Positions 1-9,424 of a DNA stretch of 64,000 nucleotides are shown here, one piece after another. The first letter of the stretch is position 1. Every line of letters begins with the position of its first letter. Both the position numbers and the translations under genes were made by a program. This DNA is from Maioricimonas rarisocia (GTDB lineage: Bacteria; Planctomycetota; Planctomycetia; Planctomycetales; Planctomycetaceae): positions 1,912,001-1,976,000 of the forward strand of contig NZ_CP036275.1 in assembly GCF_007747795.1 (NCBI RefSeq), in the 5' to 3' direction. Under the pieces are notes generated by a model. The model was given only the letters and a program-made list of their open reading frames with translations. It was not told where the DNA came from and ran no database searches.

Positions 1-636
1 AATCCGGCCCTCGACGAGGTATACGACATCCTCGGCGATATTCGTGGCGTGGTCTGCGACGCGCTCGACCTGGCGCACGGCCGAAAACAGATGCAGGAGT
101 GCTTCCACACGTTCGGGACTGCGCGACATCTCACGGAGGAGTTCGTCGATGAGATCGCGGTTGGCGTCGTCGACGGCATCGTCTTCGGCGCACACGTCCC
201 GGGCCAACTGGCTGTTGAGGTCCACGTAGGCATCGATGCTGCGGTGCAGCATGTTGACGGCCAGTTCGGCCATGTCCTTGAGACGGTCCGGGACAGTGAC
301 TTCCGGTCCGTCGAGCAGTCCGCAGGCCCGTTCCGAAATATTCACGGCCAGATCGGCGACCCGTTCGAGTTCGCCGGCAATCTTCATCACCGTGGTGATG
401 CGGCGAAGGTCGATGGCGACCGGCTGGTGCAGCGCCAGGATCTTCAGGCAGCTGTCTTCGATGCGGACGTCGAGACTGTCGATCTCGATGTCCTGTTTCA
501 TCAGCGAACGGGCCTCATCGACGTTGGGGACGGACAGCTGGGCAACGGCGCGGTGGATCATTTCCTCGGCGCTGGCGCACATCGAGAGCAGGCTCTTGTG
601 CAGGTCGTCGAGATCGTGCTGCAGGTGAACTGACAT
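1..636 (-). CDS. phoU: Phosphate signalling regulator PhoU (C-terminus cut by window edge)
   Basis: Cytoplasmic PhoU, which links PstSCAB transport status to the PhoR kinase and represses the Pho response when phosphate is plentiful. The start is the ATG at 636, preceded by a GGAAGGA stretch; 212 codons are visible before the window edge. The two three-helix repeats each show the family's acidic metal-cluster motif, ERVAD at residues 91-95 and again at 191-195. It is the last visible gene of the pstS-pstC-pstA-pstB-phoU series, 80 bp after pstB. PhoU proteins are usually 215-240 residues, so only a short tail is missing. Identification is firm. Confidence 0.94.
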   Translation of the reverse strand, partial: MSVHLQHDLDDLHKSLLSMCASAEEMIHRAVAQLSVPNVDEARSLMKQDIEIDSLDVRIEDSCLKILALHQPVAIDLRRITTVMKIAGELERVADLAVNISERACGLLDGPEVTVPDRLKDMAELAVNMLHRSIDAYVDLNSQLARDVCAEDDAVDDANRDLIDELLREMSRSPERVEALLHLFSAVRQVERVADHATNIAEDVVYLVEGRI

Positions 637-716
637 GAGTCCTTCCCCTTCTGGCGTCCTGCCGTGTTATTCGTGGCGTGGTGTGGGCAGCGTCGCAGTA
701 CAGAACCGCGGAGCCC

Positions 717-1556
717 TCAGCCGAATCGCCCGGTGATGTAATCTTCTGTCTGCTTCTGCTTGGGATTGGTGAAGAGTTGCCGGGTATCCCCGACTTCAAT
801 CAGCCGTCCCTGGAAGAAGAACGCCGTGGTGTCGCTCACGCGCGCCGCCTGCTGCATGTTGTGCGTGACGATAACAATCGTGTAGTTCTCTTTGAGTTCG
901 AAGATCAGGTCTTCGACCCGTGCGGTCGAGGCGGGATCGAGTGCCGAGGCCGGCTCGTCCATCAGGAGCACGTCCGGGTTGGTGGCCAGGGCCCGGGCGA
1001 TGCAGAGTCGCTGCTGCTGTCCCCCCGAGAGTGCCATGGCCGACTCGGTCATGCGGTCCTTGACTTCATCCCACAAGGCGGCCCGTTTGAGGGAGTCTTC
1101 GACGATCTCGGTCAGCTTGCGGCGATCGCTCGTGCCGGCGATGCGGGGGCCGTAAGCGATGTTGTCGAAGATGCTCTTGGGGAACGGCGTCGACTTCTGG
1201 AAGACCATGCCGACCTTCTTCCGCAGTGCCACGACATCGATCGCGGGGGCGTAGATGTCGATTCCTTCCAGGAGCACCTGTCCGGTCAGCCGGGTTCCTT
1301 CGATGATGTCGTTCATCCGGTTGAGCGTGCGGAGGAACGTACTCTTGCCGCATCCGGACGGACCGATCAGTGCCGTGACCGCCCGTTCGGGGATGGTCAT
1401 CGAGATGTCGAACAGCGCCTGCTGATCGCCGTAGTAGAAGTCCAGTCCACTCGTTTCGATCTTCGTCGTCCGCTGATCGCGGGCTTCGGACGCAGTGTCC
1501 GCCTGCCCCTCGCGGGTTTTGACGAGATCCGAGAATGCATTCAACATCGAAGACAT
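717..1556 (-). CDS. pstB: Phosphate ABC transporter ATP-binding protein PstB
   Basis: ATPase subunit of the high-affinity phosphate importer, acting on the cytoplasmic face of PstC-PstA. With the start at 1556 it is 279 residues: Walker [10 protein letters not shown] at 65-73, Q-loop Gln120, signature LSGGQ at 176-180, Walker B LLMDEP at 197-202 and H-loop His232. The frame stays open to 1601, but that start would run 38 bp into pstA; the ATG at 1556 leaves a 7-bp gap and gives a normal PstB length. The first 30 residues are a polar extension before the conserved domain. It is co-transcribed with pstC, pstA and phoU. Confidence 0.96.
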   Translation of the reverse strand: MSSMLNAFSDLVKTREGQADTASEARDQRTTKIETSGLDFYYGDQQALFDISMTIPERAVTALIGPSGCGKSTFLRTLNRMNDIIEGTRLTGQVLLEGIDIYAPAIDVVALRKKVGMVFQKSTPFPKSIFDNIAYGPRIAGTSDRRKLTEIVEDSLKRAALWDEVKDRMTESAMALSGGQQQRLCIARALATNPDVLLMDEPASALDPASTARVEDLIFELKENYTIVIVTHNMQQAARVSDTTAFFFQGRLIEVGDTRQLFTNPKQKQTEDYITGRFG

Positions 1557-1563
1557 GGGTCGG

Positions 1564-2589
1564 TCACCAGCGGAGATTCTTCTGGGAACGATGACGCACA
1601 TAGATTGCGAGTCCGTTCAGGACCAGCAACACGACCAGCAGCACGACGATACCGGCGGCCGCCACATGCTGAAAATCGCTTTTCGCCTGTCGCACCCAGT
1701 TGAAGATCTGAATCGGAATCACCGTAAAGGTATCGAACGGCGCCCGCACCAGTGAAGAGGGATCGTCAAACACGACCTCGAGGCTGGTGATCTTGCCCGG
1801 GGCAAAACGGACGAATGTCATGGCCCCGATCATCACCAGTGGGGCCGTTTCGCCGAACGCCCGGGAGATCGCCAGGATCACTCCGGTCAGAATTCCCGGC
1901 AGGGCCGAGGGGAGAACCTGATGGCGAATCGTCTGCCACCGTGTGGCTCCGAGCGCCAGCGAGGCGTGTCTGAGCGATGGTGGAACCGCCCGCAGGGCCT
2001 CCTGGGCGGCGACGATGATGACGGGCAGGATCAGCAGACTCAAAGAGAGGGCGCCGGCAATCACGGTGCGACCGAACGGCAGCGGGATCACCGCGTCTCC
2101 CCACAGGGGGATGCCCTCGATCTGGAAGACGCCCTGCTCACCGAACAGGCCGAACATGCGGACGAAAACGGTCAGCCCCAGAATGCCGTAGACGATCGAA
2201 GGCACACCAGCGAGGTTGGCCAGGTTCGTGCGGATGATCCGAGTGAGCAGATTGTCGGTGGCATATTCTTCGAGGTACACCGCCGCTCCCACGCCGATCG
2301 GCACCGAGAACAGGATGGTGATCACAATCATCCAGCAACTGCCGAGCAGACCGGCGAAGATGCCGGCCCGTTCCGGTTTGCGGGAGTCGAAGCTGGTCAG
2401 AAACTGCCAGTCGAGCCAGCCCCAGGCCTGATAGGTCACCGATGTCAGCAGAATGGCCAGGACGGCGACGCTCGACCAGGTGGAGACGGCGCACAGTCCC
2501 TCGAACAACCGGTTCTCGCGGCGGCCGTGAGTCAGCTCGTGAGCCGTTGAACCTGGAGAAGGGGCGGCAGGCAAAGTGGGTGTGCTCAC
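1564..2589 (-). CDS. pstA: Phosphate ABC transporter permease PstA
   Basis: Inner-membrane permease subunit that pairs with PstC to form the phosphate channel. 341 residues: a polar N-terminus of about 30 residues, a first transmembrane helix near 36-57, a periplasmic segment, then the five-helix BPD_transp_1 domain. The coupling (EAA) loop that docks on PstB is visible at about 213-235 ([20 protein letters not shown]). The start overlaps the pstC stop by 4 bp (ATGA), implying translational coupling. PstA is often 280-300 residues; the extra length is in the N-terminus and the loop after helix 1. Confidence 0.95.
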   Translation of the reverse strand: MSTPTLPAAPSPGSTAHELTHGRRENRLFEGLCAVSTWSSVAVLAILLTSVTYQAWGWLDWQFLTSFDSRKPERAGIFAGLLGSCWMIVITILFSVPIGVGAAVYLEEYATDNLLTRIIRTNLANLAGVPSIVYGILGLTVFVRMFGLFGEQGVFQIEGIPLWGDAVIPLPFGRTVIAGALSLSLLILPVIIVAAQEALRAVPPSLRHASLALGATRWQTIRHQVLPSALPGILTGVILAISRAFGETAPLVMIGAMTFVRFAPGKITSLEVVFDDPSSLVRAPFDTFTVIPIQIFNWVRQAKSDFQHVAAAGIVVLLVVLLVLNGLAIYVRHRSQKNLRW

Positions 2590-3584
2590 TGATACACCTC
2601 CCGGTAACGCCGCATCACGAACTGCGAGAGTATGTTCATCACCAGGGTGATCGAGAACAGGCAGAGGGCAACAGCATAGAGACTTTTGTATTCGATCGTG
2701 CCCGCCGGCGTATCACCGAGCGAGACGTTTACGATGTAGCTGGTCATCGTCTGGACGCTGCGAAGCGGGTTGAGCGTCATTGTCGGGCTCTGACCGGCAG
2801 CGATCGTCACGGCCATCGTTTCTCCCACGGCCCGGGCGATCGCCAGCAGGAAGGAAGCCACGATGCCGGAGAAGGCGGCCGGCAGCACGACCTTGGCCGA
2901 CACGTCGAACTTCGTCGAACCGAGTGCGTAGCCCGCTTCGCGAAGACTGCGCGGAACGGCCCGCAGCGCGTCTTCACTGAGTGAGCTGACCATCGGGATG
3001 ATCATGATGCCGACCACGATCCCGGCACTCAGGGCGTTGTAGCCGTCGACGTCGAATCCGAGTGCCGAAAACAGCGGTTTGATCAGCGTCGGCGTGATCA
3101 GGTACAGCGCGAAGAAGCCGTACACCACGGTCGGAATGCCGGCGAGGATCTCGAGGATCGGCTTGACGATCGAGCGGACACGGGGTGTGGCGTATTCGCT
3201 GAGGTAGACGGCGCTGAGGATTCCGATCGGCAGCCCGACCAGCGCGGCGATGCCCGCGATCAGGAAGGTTCCGCAGACCAGTGGCAGGACGCCGAAGTGT
3301 TTGTCGGCGAACTGCGGCGTCCATTGCGTGCCGGTAAAGAACTCCCAGACCGAGACTTCCTGAAAGAAAGCCTGCTCGGGGGGAATGGAAAAGACCGATT
3401 CGGCCACGAGCACGAAAACGATGCCGGCTGTGGTCGCAATTGAGACCAGTGCACACAGCAGCAGCGACACCTCAATCGCCTGTTCCTTCGCGCGGCTGAG
3501 CGTGAACGAACGGTTGAGGCTCGTGGACGGAAGCGGGGATGAGGGCTTGGAATCAGTCACAACAAATCCAGACTGACGCCGCAC
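2586..3584 (-). CDS. pstC: Phosphate ABC transporter permease PstC
   Basis: Second permease subunit of the phosphate importer. 332 residues from a GTG at 3584; another in-frame GTG at 3560 would remove eight residues, and neither has a strong ribosome-binding site. A polar N-terminal 35 residues precede the first membrane helix (about 40-63), followed by a periplasmic loop and the BPD_transp_1 domain, whose coupling loop reads [20 protein letters not shown]. It is separated from pstS by 149 bp that contain a terminator-like hairpin, so pstCAB-phoU may be read at a lower level than pstS. Confidence 0.95.
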   Translation of the reverse strand: MRRQSGFVVTDSKPSSPLPSTSLNRSFTLSRAKEQAIEVSLLLCALVSIATTAGIVFVLVAESVFSIPPEQAFFQEVSVWEFFTGTQWTPQFADKHFGVLPLVCGTFLIAGIAALVGLPIGILSAVYLSEYATPRVRSIVKPILEILAGIPTVVYGFFALYLITPTLIKPLFSALGFDVDGYNALSAGIVVGIMIIPMVSSLSEDALRAVPRSLREAGYALGSTKFDVSAKVVLPAAFSGIVASFLLAIARAVGETMAVTIAAGQSPTMTLNPLRSVQTMTSYIVNVSLGDTPAGTIEYKSLYAVALCLFSITLVMNILSQFVMRRYREVYQ

Positions 3585-3635
3585 CGGGCGTCAGAGTGAG
3601 TTCTCGCGGAATTACGGAGTGAAGAAAACTCGCCG

Positions 3636-3667
3636 GCCCGACCGGAGCGGTTATGCTTCGGTCGGGC
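3636..3667 (-). terminator. Strong hairpin between pstS and pstC, probable partial terminator
   Basis: A 13-bp stem (3636-3648 with 3655-3667, one G-U pair) and a 6-nt loop lie in the pstS-pstC gap. Read in the gene direction the stem is GCCCGACCG...CGGTCGGGC, followed after about seven bases by TTTTCTTC. It looks like a leaky Rho-independent terminator or an RNA-stabilising stem that would make pstS mRNA more abundant than pstCAB-phoU, as is common for binding-protein genes. The structure is read directly; the role is inferred. Confidence 0.6.
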
Positions 3668-3733
3668 TGTGCGGGCTGTCTTCGGGCATCCGGGGAATTC
3701 CCAGGGCATCAGGACCGGTGGACCGGTCCGTCA

Positions 3734-4741
3734 CTACGGTGCGATCGCGAGGGCCTTCACCTTGTCCTGGTTCTCGACATAGTAGGCGAAGCCGAAGTAG
3801 CCGAGGGCGTTCTCGTCGTTCGAGACACCGGTGACCAGGAAGTTATCGTCGGTATTCTGCTGATAGTCGCTGCGGCTGGCACCACCTTCGCCGCAGATCA
3901 CTTCGGTGAAGTAGTCGAAGGTTCCCGAATCGGTGTCCGGACCGAAGAGCTTGATCGGCTCGTCGGGGAACTCGGGATTGACGTCGCTCCACTTTTCGAC
4001 GGTGCTGTTCGGTTCCCAGATCTTCCGGAGGTCGGCGACGGTCAGCCCGTCGAGCCAGTGGTTGTCCTTGTTGACCACAACCGTCAGCCCGTCGATGGCG
4101 ATCTTCAGCTCGATGTAGCCGATGTCGTTGGCCTGGGCCTGCTCGATTTCCGACTCCTTGATCGGACGCGAAGCGTCGTTGATGTCGGTTTCGCCAGCGA
4201 GGAACTTCTTGAATCCGCCACCAGTTCCGGAAGTACCGACCGGAACGCGAACATCGGGGTGCTTGATCGAGAATTCTTCGGAGACCGCCGAACTGATCGG
4301 GGAGACGGTGCTGGAACCGTCGATCACGACTTCGCCGGTGATGGTGTCACCCGGTTCGGGGGTTCCCGCTTCCGCGATGGCATCTTCGAGGATCTTCGTG
4401 GTTTCTGCGAGCTGGGCACTGCTCAGGCGAACATAGCCGGTTTCGCTGACCAGATCCTGTCCTTCTTCCGAAAGATAATACCGGAGAAAGGCGACGGTTT
4501 CCGGCTTCTTCAGGGCTTCCTTGCGGACGTACAGGAACAGTGGACGGGACAGGGGCGCGTACTCCCCGGCTTCAATGGTCTCTGGAGTCGGCGCGACCGC
4601 ACCTTCCGGCATGTAGCCACTCGCCGTCTGGGCGCCCTCGCCCTCTCCGTTCGACGTCCCCCCTTCTCCACCGCCACAACCGATCAACAGGCCGGCCACA
4701 AGGGCGACCGAGAGCCAGAGCGGGCTTTGTGTCCGAGACAT
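3734..4741 (-). CDS. pstS: Phosphate-binding lipoprotein PstS, domain order circularly permuted
   Basis: Periplasmic phosphate receptor of the Pst importer, 335 residues from the ATG at 4741, which has AAAGGA 11 nt upstream; the frame is open to 4783. A lipobox (LIGC, Cys22) shows it is a lipoprotein. Residues 137-335 match the N-terminal and middle parts of ordinary PstS: GSST at 142-145, [10 protein letters not shown] at 171-180, SRPI at 191-194, TDSGTFDYF at 270-278, ending at VKALAIAP. The part that normally comes next ([19 protein letters not shown], then the [11 protein letters not shown] and GYVRLS stretches) sits instead at residues 51-106, right after the signal peptide and a Gly/Glu linker. 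The chain therefore reads as a circular permutation of PstS. All binding motifs are present, so it is probably functional. Confidence 0.9.
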   Translation of the reverse strand: MSRTQSPLWLSVALVAGLLIGCGGGEGGTSNGEGEGAQTASGYMPEGAVAPTPETIEAGEYAPLSRPLFLYVRKEALKKPETVAFLRYYLSEEGQDLVSETGYVRLSSAQLAETTKILEDAIAEAGTPEPGDTITGEVVIDGSSTVSPISSAVSEEFSIKHPDVRVPVGTSGTGGGFKKFLAGETDINDASRPIKESEIEQAQANDIGYIELKIAIDGLTVVVNKDNHWLDGLTVADLRKIWEPNSTVEKWSDVNPEFPDEPIKLFGPDTDSGTFDYFTEVICGEGGASRSDYQQNTDDNFLVTGVSNDENALGYFGFAYYVENQDKVKALAIAP

Positions 4742-4829
4742 GTCCGACATCATCCTTTGCGTTTTCAGGGGAGCGACTGTCACTGGAGTGTGTTCTGTAA
4801 ACCGTTGCGGCGACAGCGTAAGGGCGAAT

Positions 4830-4869
4830 TGTTAAGAAGTAAACCGAGCGTGTGTTAAGAGAATGTGAA
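4830..4869 (-). promoter_or_regulatory. Candidate Pho box upstream of pstS
   Basis: On the minus strand the motif TTCACA (4864-4869) is followed exactly 11 bp later by TTAACA (4853-4858), with a further TTAACA at 4830-4835 (23 bp on) and a looser TTTACT between. Direct repeats with 11-bp phasing are the signature of PhoB/PhoP-type response-regulator sites. They lie about 90-130 bp upstream of the pstS start, in a locally AT-rich stretch. No other plausible promoter target is present between pstS and phoR. No regulator gene is visible in the window. Confidence 0.5.
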
Positions 4870-5029
4870 CACGGGGCCCTCCTGCGCGGCATTCCCGGGA
4901 AAATCCCGCCGAGGTCGTCATATCAGCCGCGTTGAACAGACGTTGCGGCGTCGAAGGCGATTCCACTCGCCGTCGCGACTTCTGTGTGCATTCCGGATTG
5001 GAAACCGACGTGGCTTCCGATCGGTTGGG

Positions 5030-6442
5030 TCAATCGCCGGTCGTCACGTGCTCGGCGGCGAGGGGAAGTCGGACACGAAATGTCGTGCCGACCCCCAGTT
5101 CACTGGTGACATCCACGTTGCCACCGAATTCCTGAGTCAGGTGCTTGACGATGGCGAGTCCCAGTCCGGTTCCTCCGACGGCACGCGAGCGGGCTTTGTC
5201 GACGCGGTAGAAGCGTTCGAAGATGCGGGGGAGCTGGTCGCGGGGGATTCCGACTCCGGTATCCCGCACGCGGATTTCCCCCCAGTTCTCGTCCCGGGCA
5301 AACTCCAGGAATACGCTTCCGCCGGCCGGTGTGTAGTTGAGAGCGTTGTTGACGAGATTATCAAGAATCGTGCGCAGTCCATCGGGGTCGGCCATCAAGA
5401 CGCTGTCTTCGACGGTATCGGGACAGATCAGGGCAACGTCTTTCGACTCCGCGATGGCGCGGTGGGCGTCGATGCAATTGGCGACGACGGCCGCAATCCG
5501 CACAGGCTGGATTTCGAAGACTTCCTGCTGCGATTCGATCTTCGCGAGGCTGAGCAGGTCAAGAATGAGCGTCCGCAGCCGTTCGGTCTGCTCGACGATC
5601 CGTTCGACAAACTGACGGTTGTGCCCGGCATCGTCGATTGCGCCTTCGAGCAGTGTGTCGGCGTACGCCTGGATGGACGTCAGTGGCGTCTTCAGTTCGT
5701 GCGAGACGTTCGAGACGAAATCCTGCCGCGTCCGTTCGAGCCGGCGCAGTTCCGTCACGTCGTGGAGCACAATCACGACTCCGGGAATCGGCTCTTCGGG
5801 AAGGGCGATGGCCGTCAGCGAAATGGTACGTCTCTGGCGCGGCAACTCGAACTCGATGCGCTGCAGGGAGCCGGTATCGATGACCCGATTGAGCGCTTCG
5901 TGAATTGGCCGCGAACGGGCGACCTCCCAGATTCGCCGCTCGGTGCGATCATGCGCCCGGATCTCGAGCATGTTCGTGGCGGTGTCGTTCGCGAACAGGA
6001 TCTGCTGGTCGGTGTCGACCACGATGACCCCTTCGATCATCGCGCCAAAGACCGTCTGCAGAAGCGTCGTGTTCTGTTCGAGTCGCGTGCGGTGCCGCTC
6101 CATTTCCGCGAAGCGATCCCGCAGGCGTTCGTCGGTCGATTGCAGTTCGTCGACAATGCGGACGAATTCGTCGCCCAGCGAGTCGACATCGGGGAGTTCG
6201 AGCGGCTGCTGTCCCAGGTCGCGTATGCTGATGGCCAGTTCGTCCGCCGCCCGCGCGAGCCGCCGGCTCAATAGATAGGCGACGACCATGCCCGCCACCG
6301 TGCCGCATGCCAGGCCGACGAGCAGACCGAACGCCGTCGAGCCGGCGAGCGAGATCGCGACGACGGTGACCAGCGAGATACAGACGGTGCCGGCCACGAT
6401 CCGCCAGAACAGTCGCGACTGCAGTAGTTGCGCGGGATGCAT
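5030..6442 (-). CDS. phoR: Phosphate regulon sensor histidine kinase PhoR
   Basis: Membrane sensor kinase for the phosphate regulon. 470 residues from the ATG at 6442 (the open frame reaches 6631 but its first 63 residues look non-coding). Order: two N-terminal transmembrane helices at about 13-33 and 36-58 with almost no periplasmic loop, a HAMP-like linker to about 112, a PAS domain at about 127-235, the HisKA domain with phosphoacceptor His248 in NVSHELKTPL, and HATPase_c with an N box (NALNYTP) and G boxes (DTGVGIP, GGTGLGLAI). The PAS-containing layout with a minimal sensor loop is that of PhoR, which senses through PstSCAB/PhoU. No phoB lies on either side, which is unusual. Confidence 0.88.
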   Translation of the reverse strand: MHPAQLLQSRLFWRIVAGTVCISLVTVVAISLAGSTAFGLLVGLACGTVAGMVVAYLLSRRLARAADELAISIRDLGQQPLELPDVDSLGDEFVRIVDELQSTDERLRDRFAEMERHRTRLEQNTTLLQTVFGAMIEGVIVVDTDQQILFANDTATNMLEIRAHDRTERRIWEVARSRPIHEALNRVIDTGSLQRIEFELPRQRRTISLTAIALPEEPIPGVVIVLHDVTELRRLERTRQDFVSNVSHELKTPLTSIQAYADTLLEGAIDDAGHNRQFVERIVEQTERLRTLILDLLSLAKIESQQEVFEIQPVRIAAVVANCIDAHRAIAESKDVALICPDTVEDSVLMADPDGLRTILDNLVNNALNYTPAGGSVFLEFARDENWGEIRVRDTGVGIPRDQLPRIFERFYRVDKARSRAVGGTGLGLAIVKHLTQEFGGNVDVTSELGVGTTFRVRLPLAAEHVTTGD

Positions 6443-6649
6443 CGGCAGAGCGGAGATTCCGTGGCAGTTGGTCAGAGAACGTCGACGAACGCCGGTCGGG
6501 GTGGACGGTTTTGGGATGGGCCGCTGCGATCGGCAAACGGCACCTGACCTTACGATAACGTCAACGGTCGCCGGTTGAAGCCTCGGCCGATCGTAAAAAA
6601 GAGATGAAGGTGCGTGGGTGAAGCCTGGCAACGGGAAGCCCGGTGCCGG

Positions 6650-7186
6650 TCAGCCTGTGGAGGCACCGCCCGATCCGTCGTGGCGAAGTTTCGCGATCAG
6701 AGGTTCGATGACCGGCCGGGGCACGAATTCCGAGAGCTTTTGCCGCGTCAGTTCCCCCCCCATCTGGGCGATCTGTTTGATGAGCGTGCTGGAGATATGC
6801 GAGAAGCCTTCGCCTGCCATGAGGAAAACCGTTTCGACCTCGGTGGACAGGGCCCGGTTGGCCAGGGCCATGGTGAATTCGGCTTCGATGTCGGTGAGCG
6901 TCCGGACGCCACGCAGCATGACACCGGCACGTCGTTCGCGCACGAAATCGACGGTGAGGCCTTCGAAACAGCGAACCTCGACGTTGTCGAGACCGTCAAA
7001 CACACGTTCCATCAGCGACTGGCGTTCGTCGGGCGAGAACAGGGGCCGTTTGTCAGGATTGATGCCGATGCCCACGGTGAGCCGGTCGAATACGTTGGCG
7101 CCGCGACGGACGATGTCGACGTGTCCGAGTGTGACCGGATCAAAGCTGCCGGCGTAGACGGCATGATGGGGATCGAGCGGTGGCAT
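6650..7186 (-). CDS. coaD: Phosphopantetheine adenylyltransferase CoaD
   Basis: Catalyses ATP + 4'-phosphopantetheine to dephospho-CoA + PPi, the fourth step of coenzyme A synthesis, in the cytoplasm. 178 residues, slightly longer than the usual 160 because of a Gly/Ser-rich tail. The nucleotidyltransferase motif GSFDPVTLGH at 13-22 carries the catalytic TxGH-type residues, and the second motif (ISSTLIKQ, about 138-145) matches the family's SSTxxR region except that Lys replaces Arg. Neighbours phoR and tRNA-Leu have no evident functional link. The start at 7186 is the only reasonable one. Confidence 0.95.
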   Translation of the reverse strand: MPPLDPHHAVYAGSFDPVTLGHVDIVRRGANVFDRLTVGIGINPDKRPLFSPDERQSLMERVFDGLDNVEVRCFEGLTVDFVRERRAGVMLRGVRTLTDIEAEFTMALANRALSTEVETVFLMAGEGFSHISSTLIKQIAQMGGELTRQKLSEFVPRPVIEPLIAKLRHDGSGGASTG

Positions 7187-7352
7187 GGGCGGCTCCTGAC
7201 GTGGCGAAGTGGGAGACGCGTATCATACCCGGTGGGAGCGTCCGGAACAGCGGGAAGGTCTGCAGGGAGAGATGCCCGGAGCGGGACGAGCCAACCTGAC
7301 GCCTGTGAGTCACACCGGCAGGGAGCCGGCCGGTGTGAACGGGAGCACAGCG

Positions 7353-7382
7353 TTGAAAGGCCGCGGCACGGTACGCTACTCT
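7353..7382 (+). promoter_or_regulatory. Probable sigma-70-type promoter for tRNA-Leu
   Basis: TTGAAA at 7353-7358 and TACTCT at 7377-7382 are 18 bp apart and would start transcription about 20 nt before the mature tRNA 5' end. Just upstream, 7311-7318 and 7330-7337 (CACACCGG / CCGGTGTG) form an inverted repeat with an 11-nt loop. Both are readings of the sequence only. Confidence 0.4.
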
Positions 7383-7409
7383 ACGCGGTCTGTTTGCAGT
7401 CGGGCCGCA

Positions 7410-7494
7410 GCCGAAGTGGCGGAATTGGCAGACGCGCCGGATTCAAAATCCGGTGGGGGTAAACCTCGTGTGGGTTCGAGTCCCACCTTCGGCA
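7410..7494 (+). tRNA. tRNA-Leu (anticodon CAA)
   Basis: Class II tRNA of 85 nt. The acceptor stem pairs GCCGAAG (7410-7416) with CTTCGGC (7487-7493) and A7494 is the discriminator base. The anticodon stem-loop reads CCGGATTCAAAATCCGG, giving anticodon CAA for UUG codons. A long variable arm (TGGGGGTAAACCTCGT region) and the T-loop GGTTCGAGTCC are present. The 3' CCA is not encoded. Confidence 0.96.
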
Positions 7495-8104
7495 CTCGCT
7501 TTGATCGCTGCTCGATGAGTCGCAAACCTCTGCCGCTGCAGGGGCGCTCGACGTTGTGTCACCCCTCTGAATGACGCAACGGGTCTATGGTCACGACCGC
7601 CCGTCTCTATCGCTCGCAAAGCTCCTCGACGTGGCCATGCGTTCGTCGTTTGCATCCTCTCTGCTGCGCATCCGGGGGACGCATCGGAGTCTGGAAGGCG
7701 TTTGAAGCACGCATCAGCCTGCACCGGCGCGAGTGCTCAACCCGATGAAAACGATGGACCTGCCCGCAGTTCGCCGGATCCGTCGGATCGCTCCCCGCAA
7801 CGCTTCTGGCGGTGTGGGTGATGACATCGGGAATCTGCGGGATTGAGGAGCCGTCGTAAATCATATTCCGGAAATCAGTTGTGGCTAATCTCGGAACGGA
7901 TAAAATAAATCCGACGTTTCGGGCATCTGACTGAATAGTGCTGCGCCGAATTTCCGCAGACGTCGACGCCAGATTGCCTCCGGCTGGTATCCCGCCACAG
8001 TGGAGCATGTTGCGACGCGAGACGCGCGCTGCCGACGCTTCGACCTGCCCTCCGGGCCCACAGACATCAGACCATCGACCGTTCAACCTGCTGAAAGATC
8101 GATC
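7495..8104. other. Intergenic region between tRNA-Leu and the DUF1552 gene
   Basis: About 610 bases with no convincing gene. Open frames crossing it are antisense to, or extensions of, the DUF1552 gene. The stretch 7850-7925 is more AT-rich than its surroundings and is the likeliest place for the promoter of the plus-strand DUF1552 set, but no clear -35/-10 pair or repeat was found. Confidence 0.4.
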
Positions 8105-9424
8105 ATGCTTAACCGCCGACAGATGCTTCAAGGAATGGCCGCCGGTGCCGGTGCCACACTGGGGCTCTCGCTGCTTCCCGAACGTCTTCTGGCGTCCTCC
8201 GTCAGCCGGGGGAATCCGAAACGCGTCATCTTCTTCATGCAGAATCAGGGATTTGATCCGGCGACCTGCATTCCGGAAGGAATGAAGCGAAGCGGCTCGC
8301 TGGCGAAAGTGAAGCTGCCTGAGCCCATCCGGGCCCTCGAGCCGTACAAGGAACGTCTGCACATCATCAACGGTCTGCACGGCCTGCACACGAGCCCATC
8401 GCACAGTGCGTTCTTCGGTGCCCTCGGCGGCTATCGCGGTGGCGACGGCGTGCCCCCCAGTGCGTCGACGATCGACTACGAACTGAGCAACGTGCTGCCT
8501 CAGACGCTGCTGCCGCATCTGTGCATCGGCATGGACTCGATCGAGAACATGACGACCAAGCCGACGCTCGCGACGCTGTCGGCGAGCGGTGCCGGCCAGC
8601 CGATCTTCATGCATTCGAATCCGAACCATCTCTATCAGATGCTGTACGGCGGGATCTCGTCCGGTGACATCCGGCGTCAGCACGAAGCGCGATCGAACGT
8701 GCTCAACCAGATCGAGATGCTGGCTGCCGAGAAGGGGCAGGGACTCCCACCGGCGGAACAGCAGCGGTACGGCCAGTACGTCCAGGGATTCGAGGAGGTC
8801 AATGGTCTGCGTGACCGGCTCGACACCGTGGCGGATCACCTCCGCCAGTTCGCGCCCGAAGTGGATTCCCGCTACACCCGGCCCGAGTTCGAAACCGACT
8901 GGCACGACGTTCTGCTGGACCTGGGCATCTCGGCCCTTACGTCGGGGATCACCAACACGCTGACCATCGGATCGGGGCGCGGCGAGATCTTCGGTGCCTG
9001 GAAGGGGCTCGGCATCGAACAGCAGGGACACAACCTCGGTCACATGGAGCAGCCGGGCAATCCCATCTGGATCAAGATCCGGCAGTACAACAGTCGCATG
9101 CTGGTCCGCATCATGGAAACGCTGGAAAGCGTGCCCGAAGGAAGCGGCACCATGATGGATCACACGCTGATCGTCTACACCAGCAACAACGCCGACAGGC
9201 AGCACACCAACGGCGCGAACTGGCCGGTGATGCTGCTGGGCAACTTCGACGGCGCGTTCAAGACCGGCTGCTTCACGCAACTGGACGGAAAGCGGCCGAT
9301 CAACTCGCTGTACACGACGCTCCTTCGCGCTGCCGGACAGAACTGCGATCGCTTCAACATGGACGAAAAGCTCGCCATGAAGTTCGACGCCGGGAATGGT
9401 CCGATCGGGGAACTGCTGGTATGA
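8105..9424 (+). CDS. DUF1552 family secreted protein
   Basis: Planctomycete-type DUF1552 protein of 439 residues. The start is the ATG at 8105 ([10 protein letters not shown]); an upstream in-frame ATG at 8000 would put 35 non-conserved residues before the signal. The N-terminus [20 protein letters not shown] is a Tat-type signal, implying export of a folded, possibly cofactor-bearing protein. The family is distantly related to DUF1501 and sulfatase-like folds; its biochemical role is unknown. The stop overlaps the ATG of the DUF1592 gene by 4 bp, so the two are translated together and probably act together at the cell surface or periplasm. Confidence 0.85.
   Translation: MLNRRQMLQGMAAGAGATLGLSLLPERLLASSVSRGNPKRVIFFMQNQGFDPATCIPEGMKRSGSLAKVKLPEPIRALEPYKERLHIINGLHGLHTSPSHSAFFGALGGYRGGDGVPPSASTIDYELSNVLPQTLLPHLCIGMDSIENMTTKPTLATLSASGAGQPIFMHSNPNHLYQMLYGGISSGDIRRQHEARSNVLNQIEMLAAEKGQGLPPAEQQRYGQYVQGFEEVNGLRDRLDTVADHLRQFAPEVDSRYTRPEFETDWHDVLLDLGISALTSGITNTLTIGSGRGEIFGAWKGLGIEQQGHNLGHMEQPGNPIWIKIRQYNSRMLVRIMETLESVPEGSGTMMDHTLIVYTSNNADRQHTNGANWPVMLLGNFDGAFKTGCFTQLDGKRPINSLYTTLLRAAGQNCDRFNMDEKLAMKFDAGNGPIGELLV

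Noticed and set aside
7607-9280. 557-codon minus-strand frame opposite the DUF1552 gene
   Set aside because: Antisense shadow of the DUF1552 gene, without any recognisable motif or ribosome-binding site.
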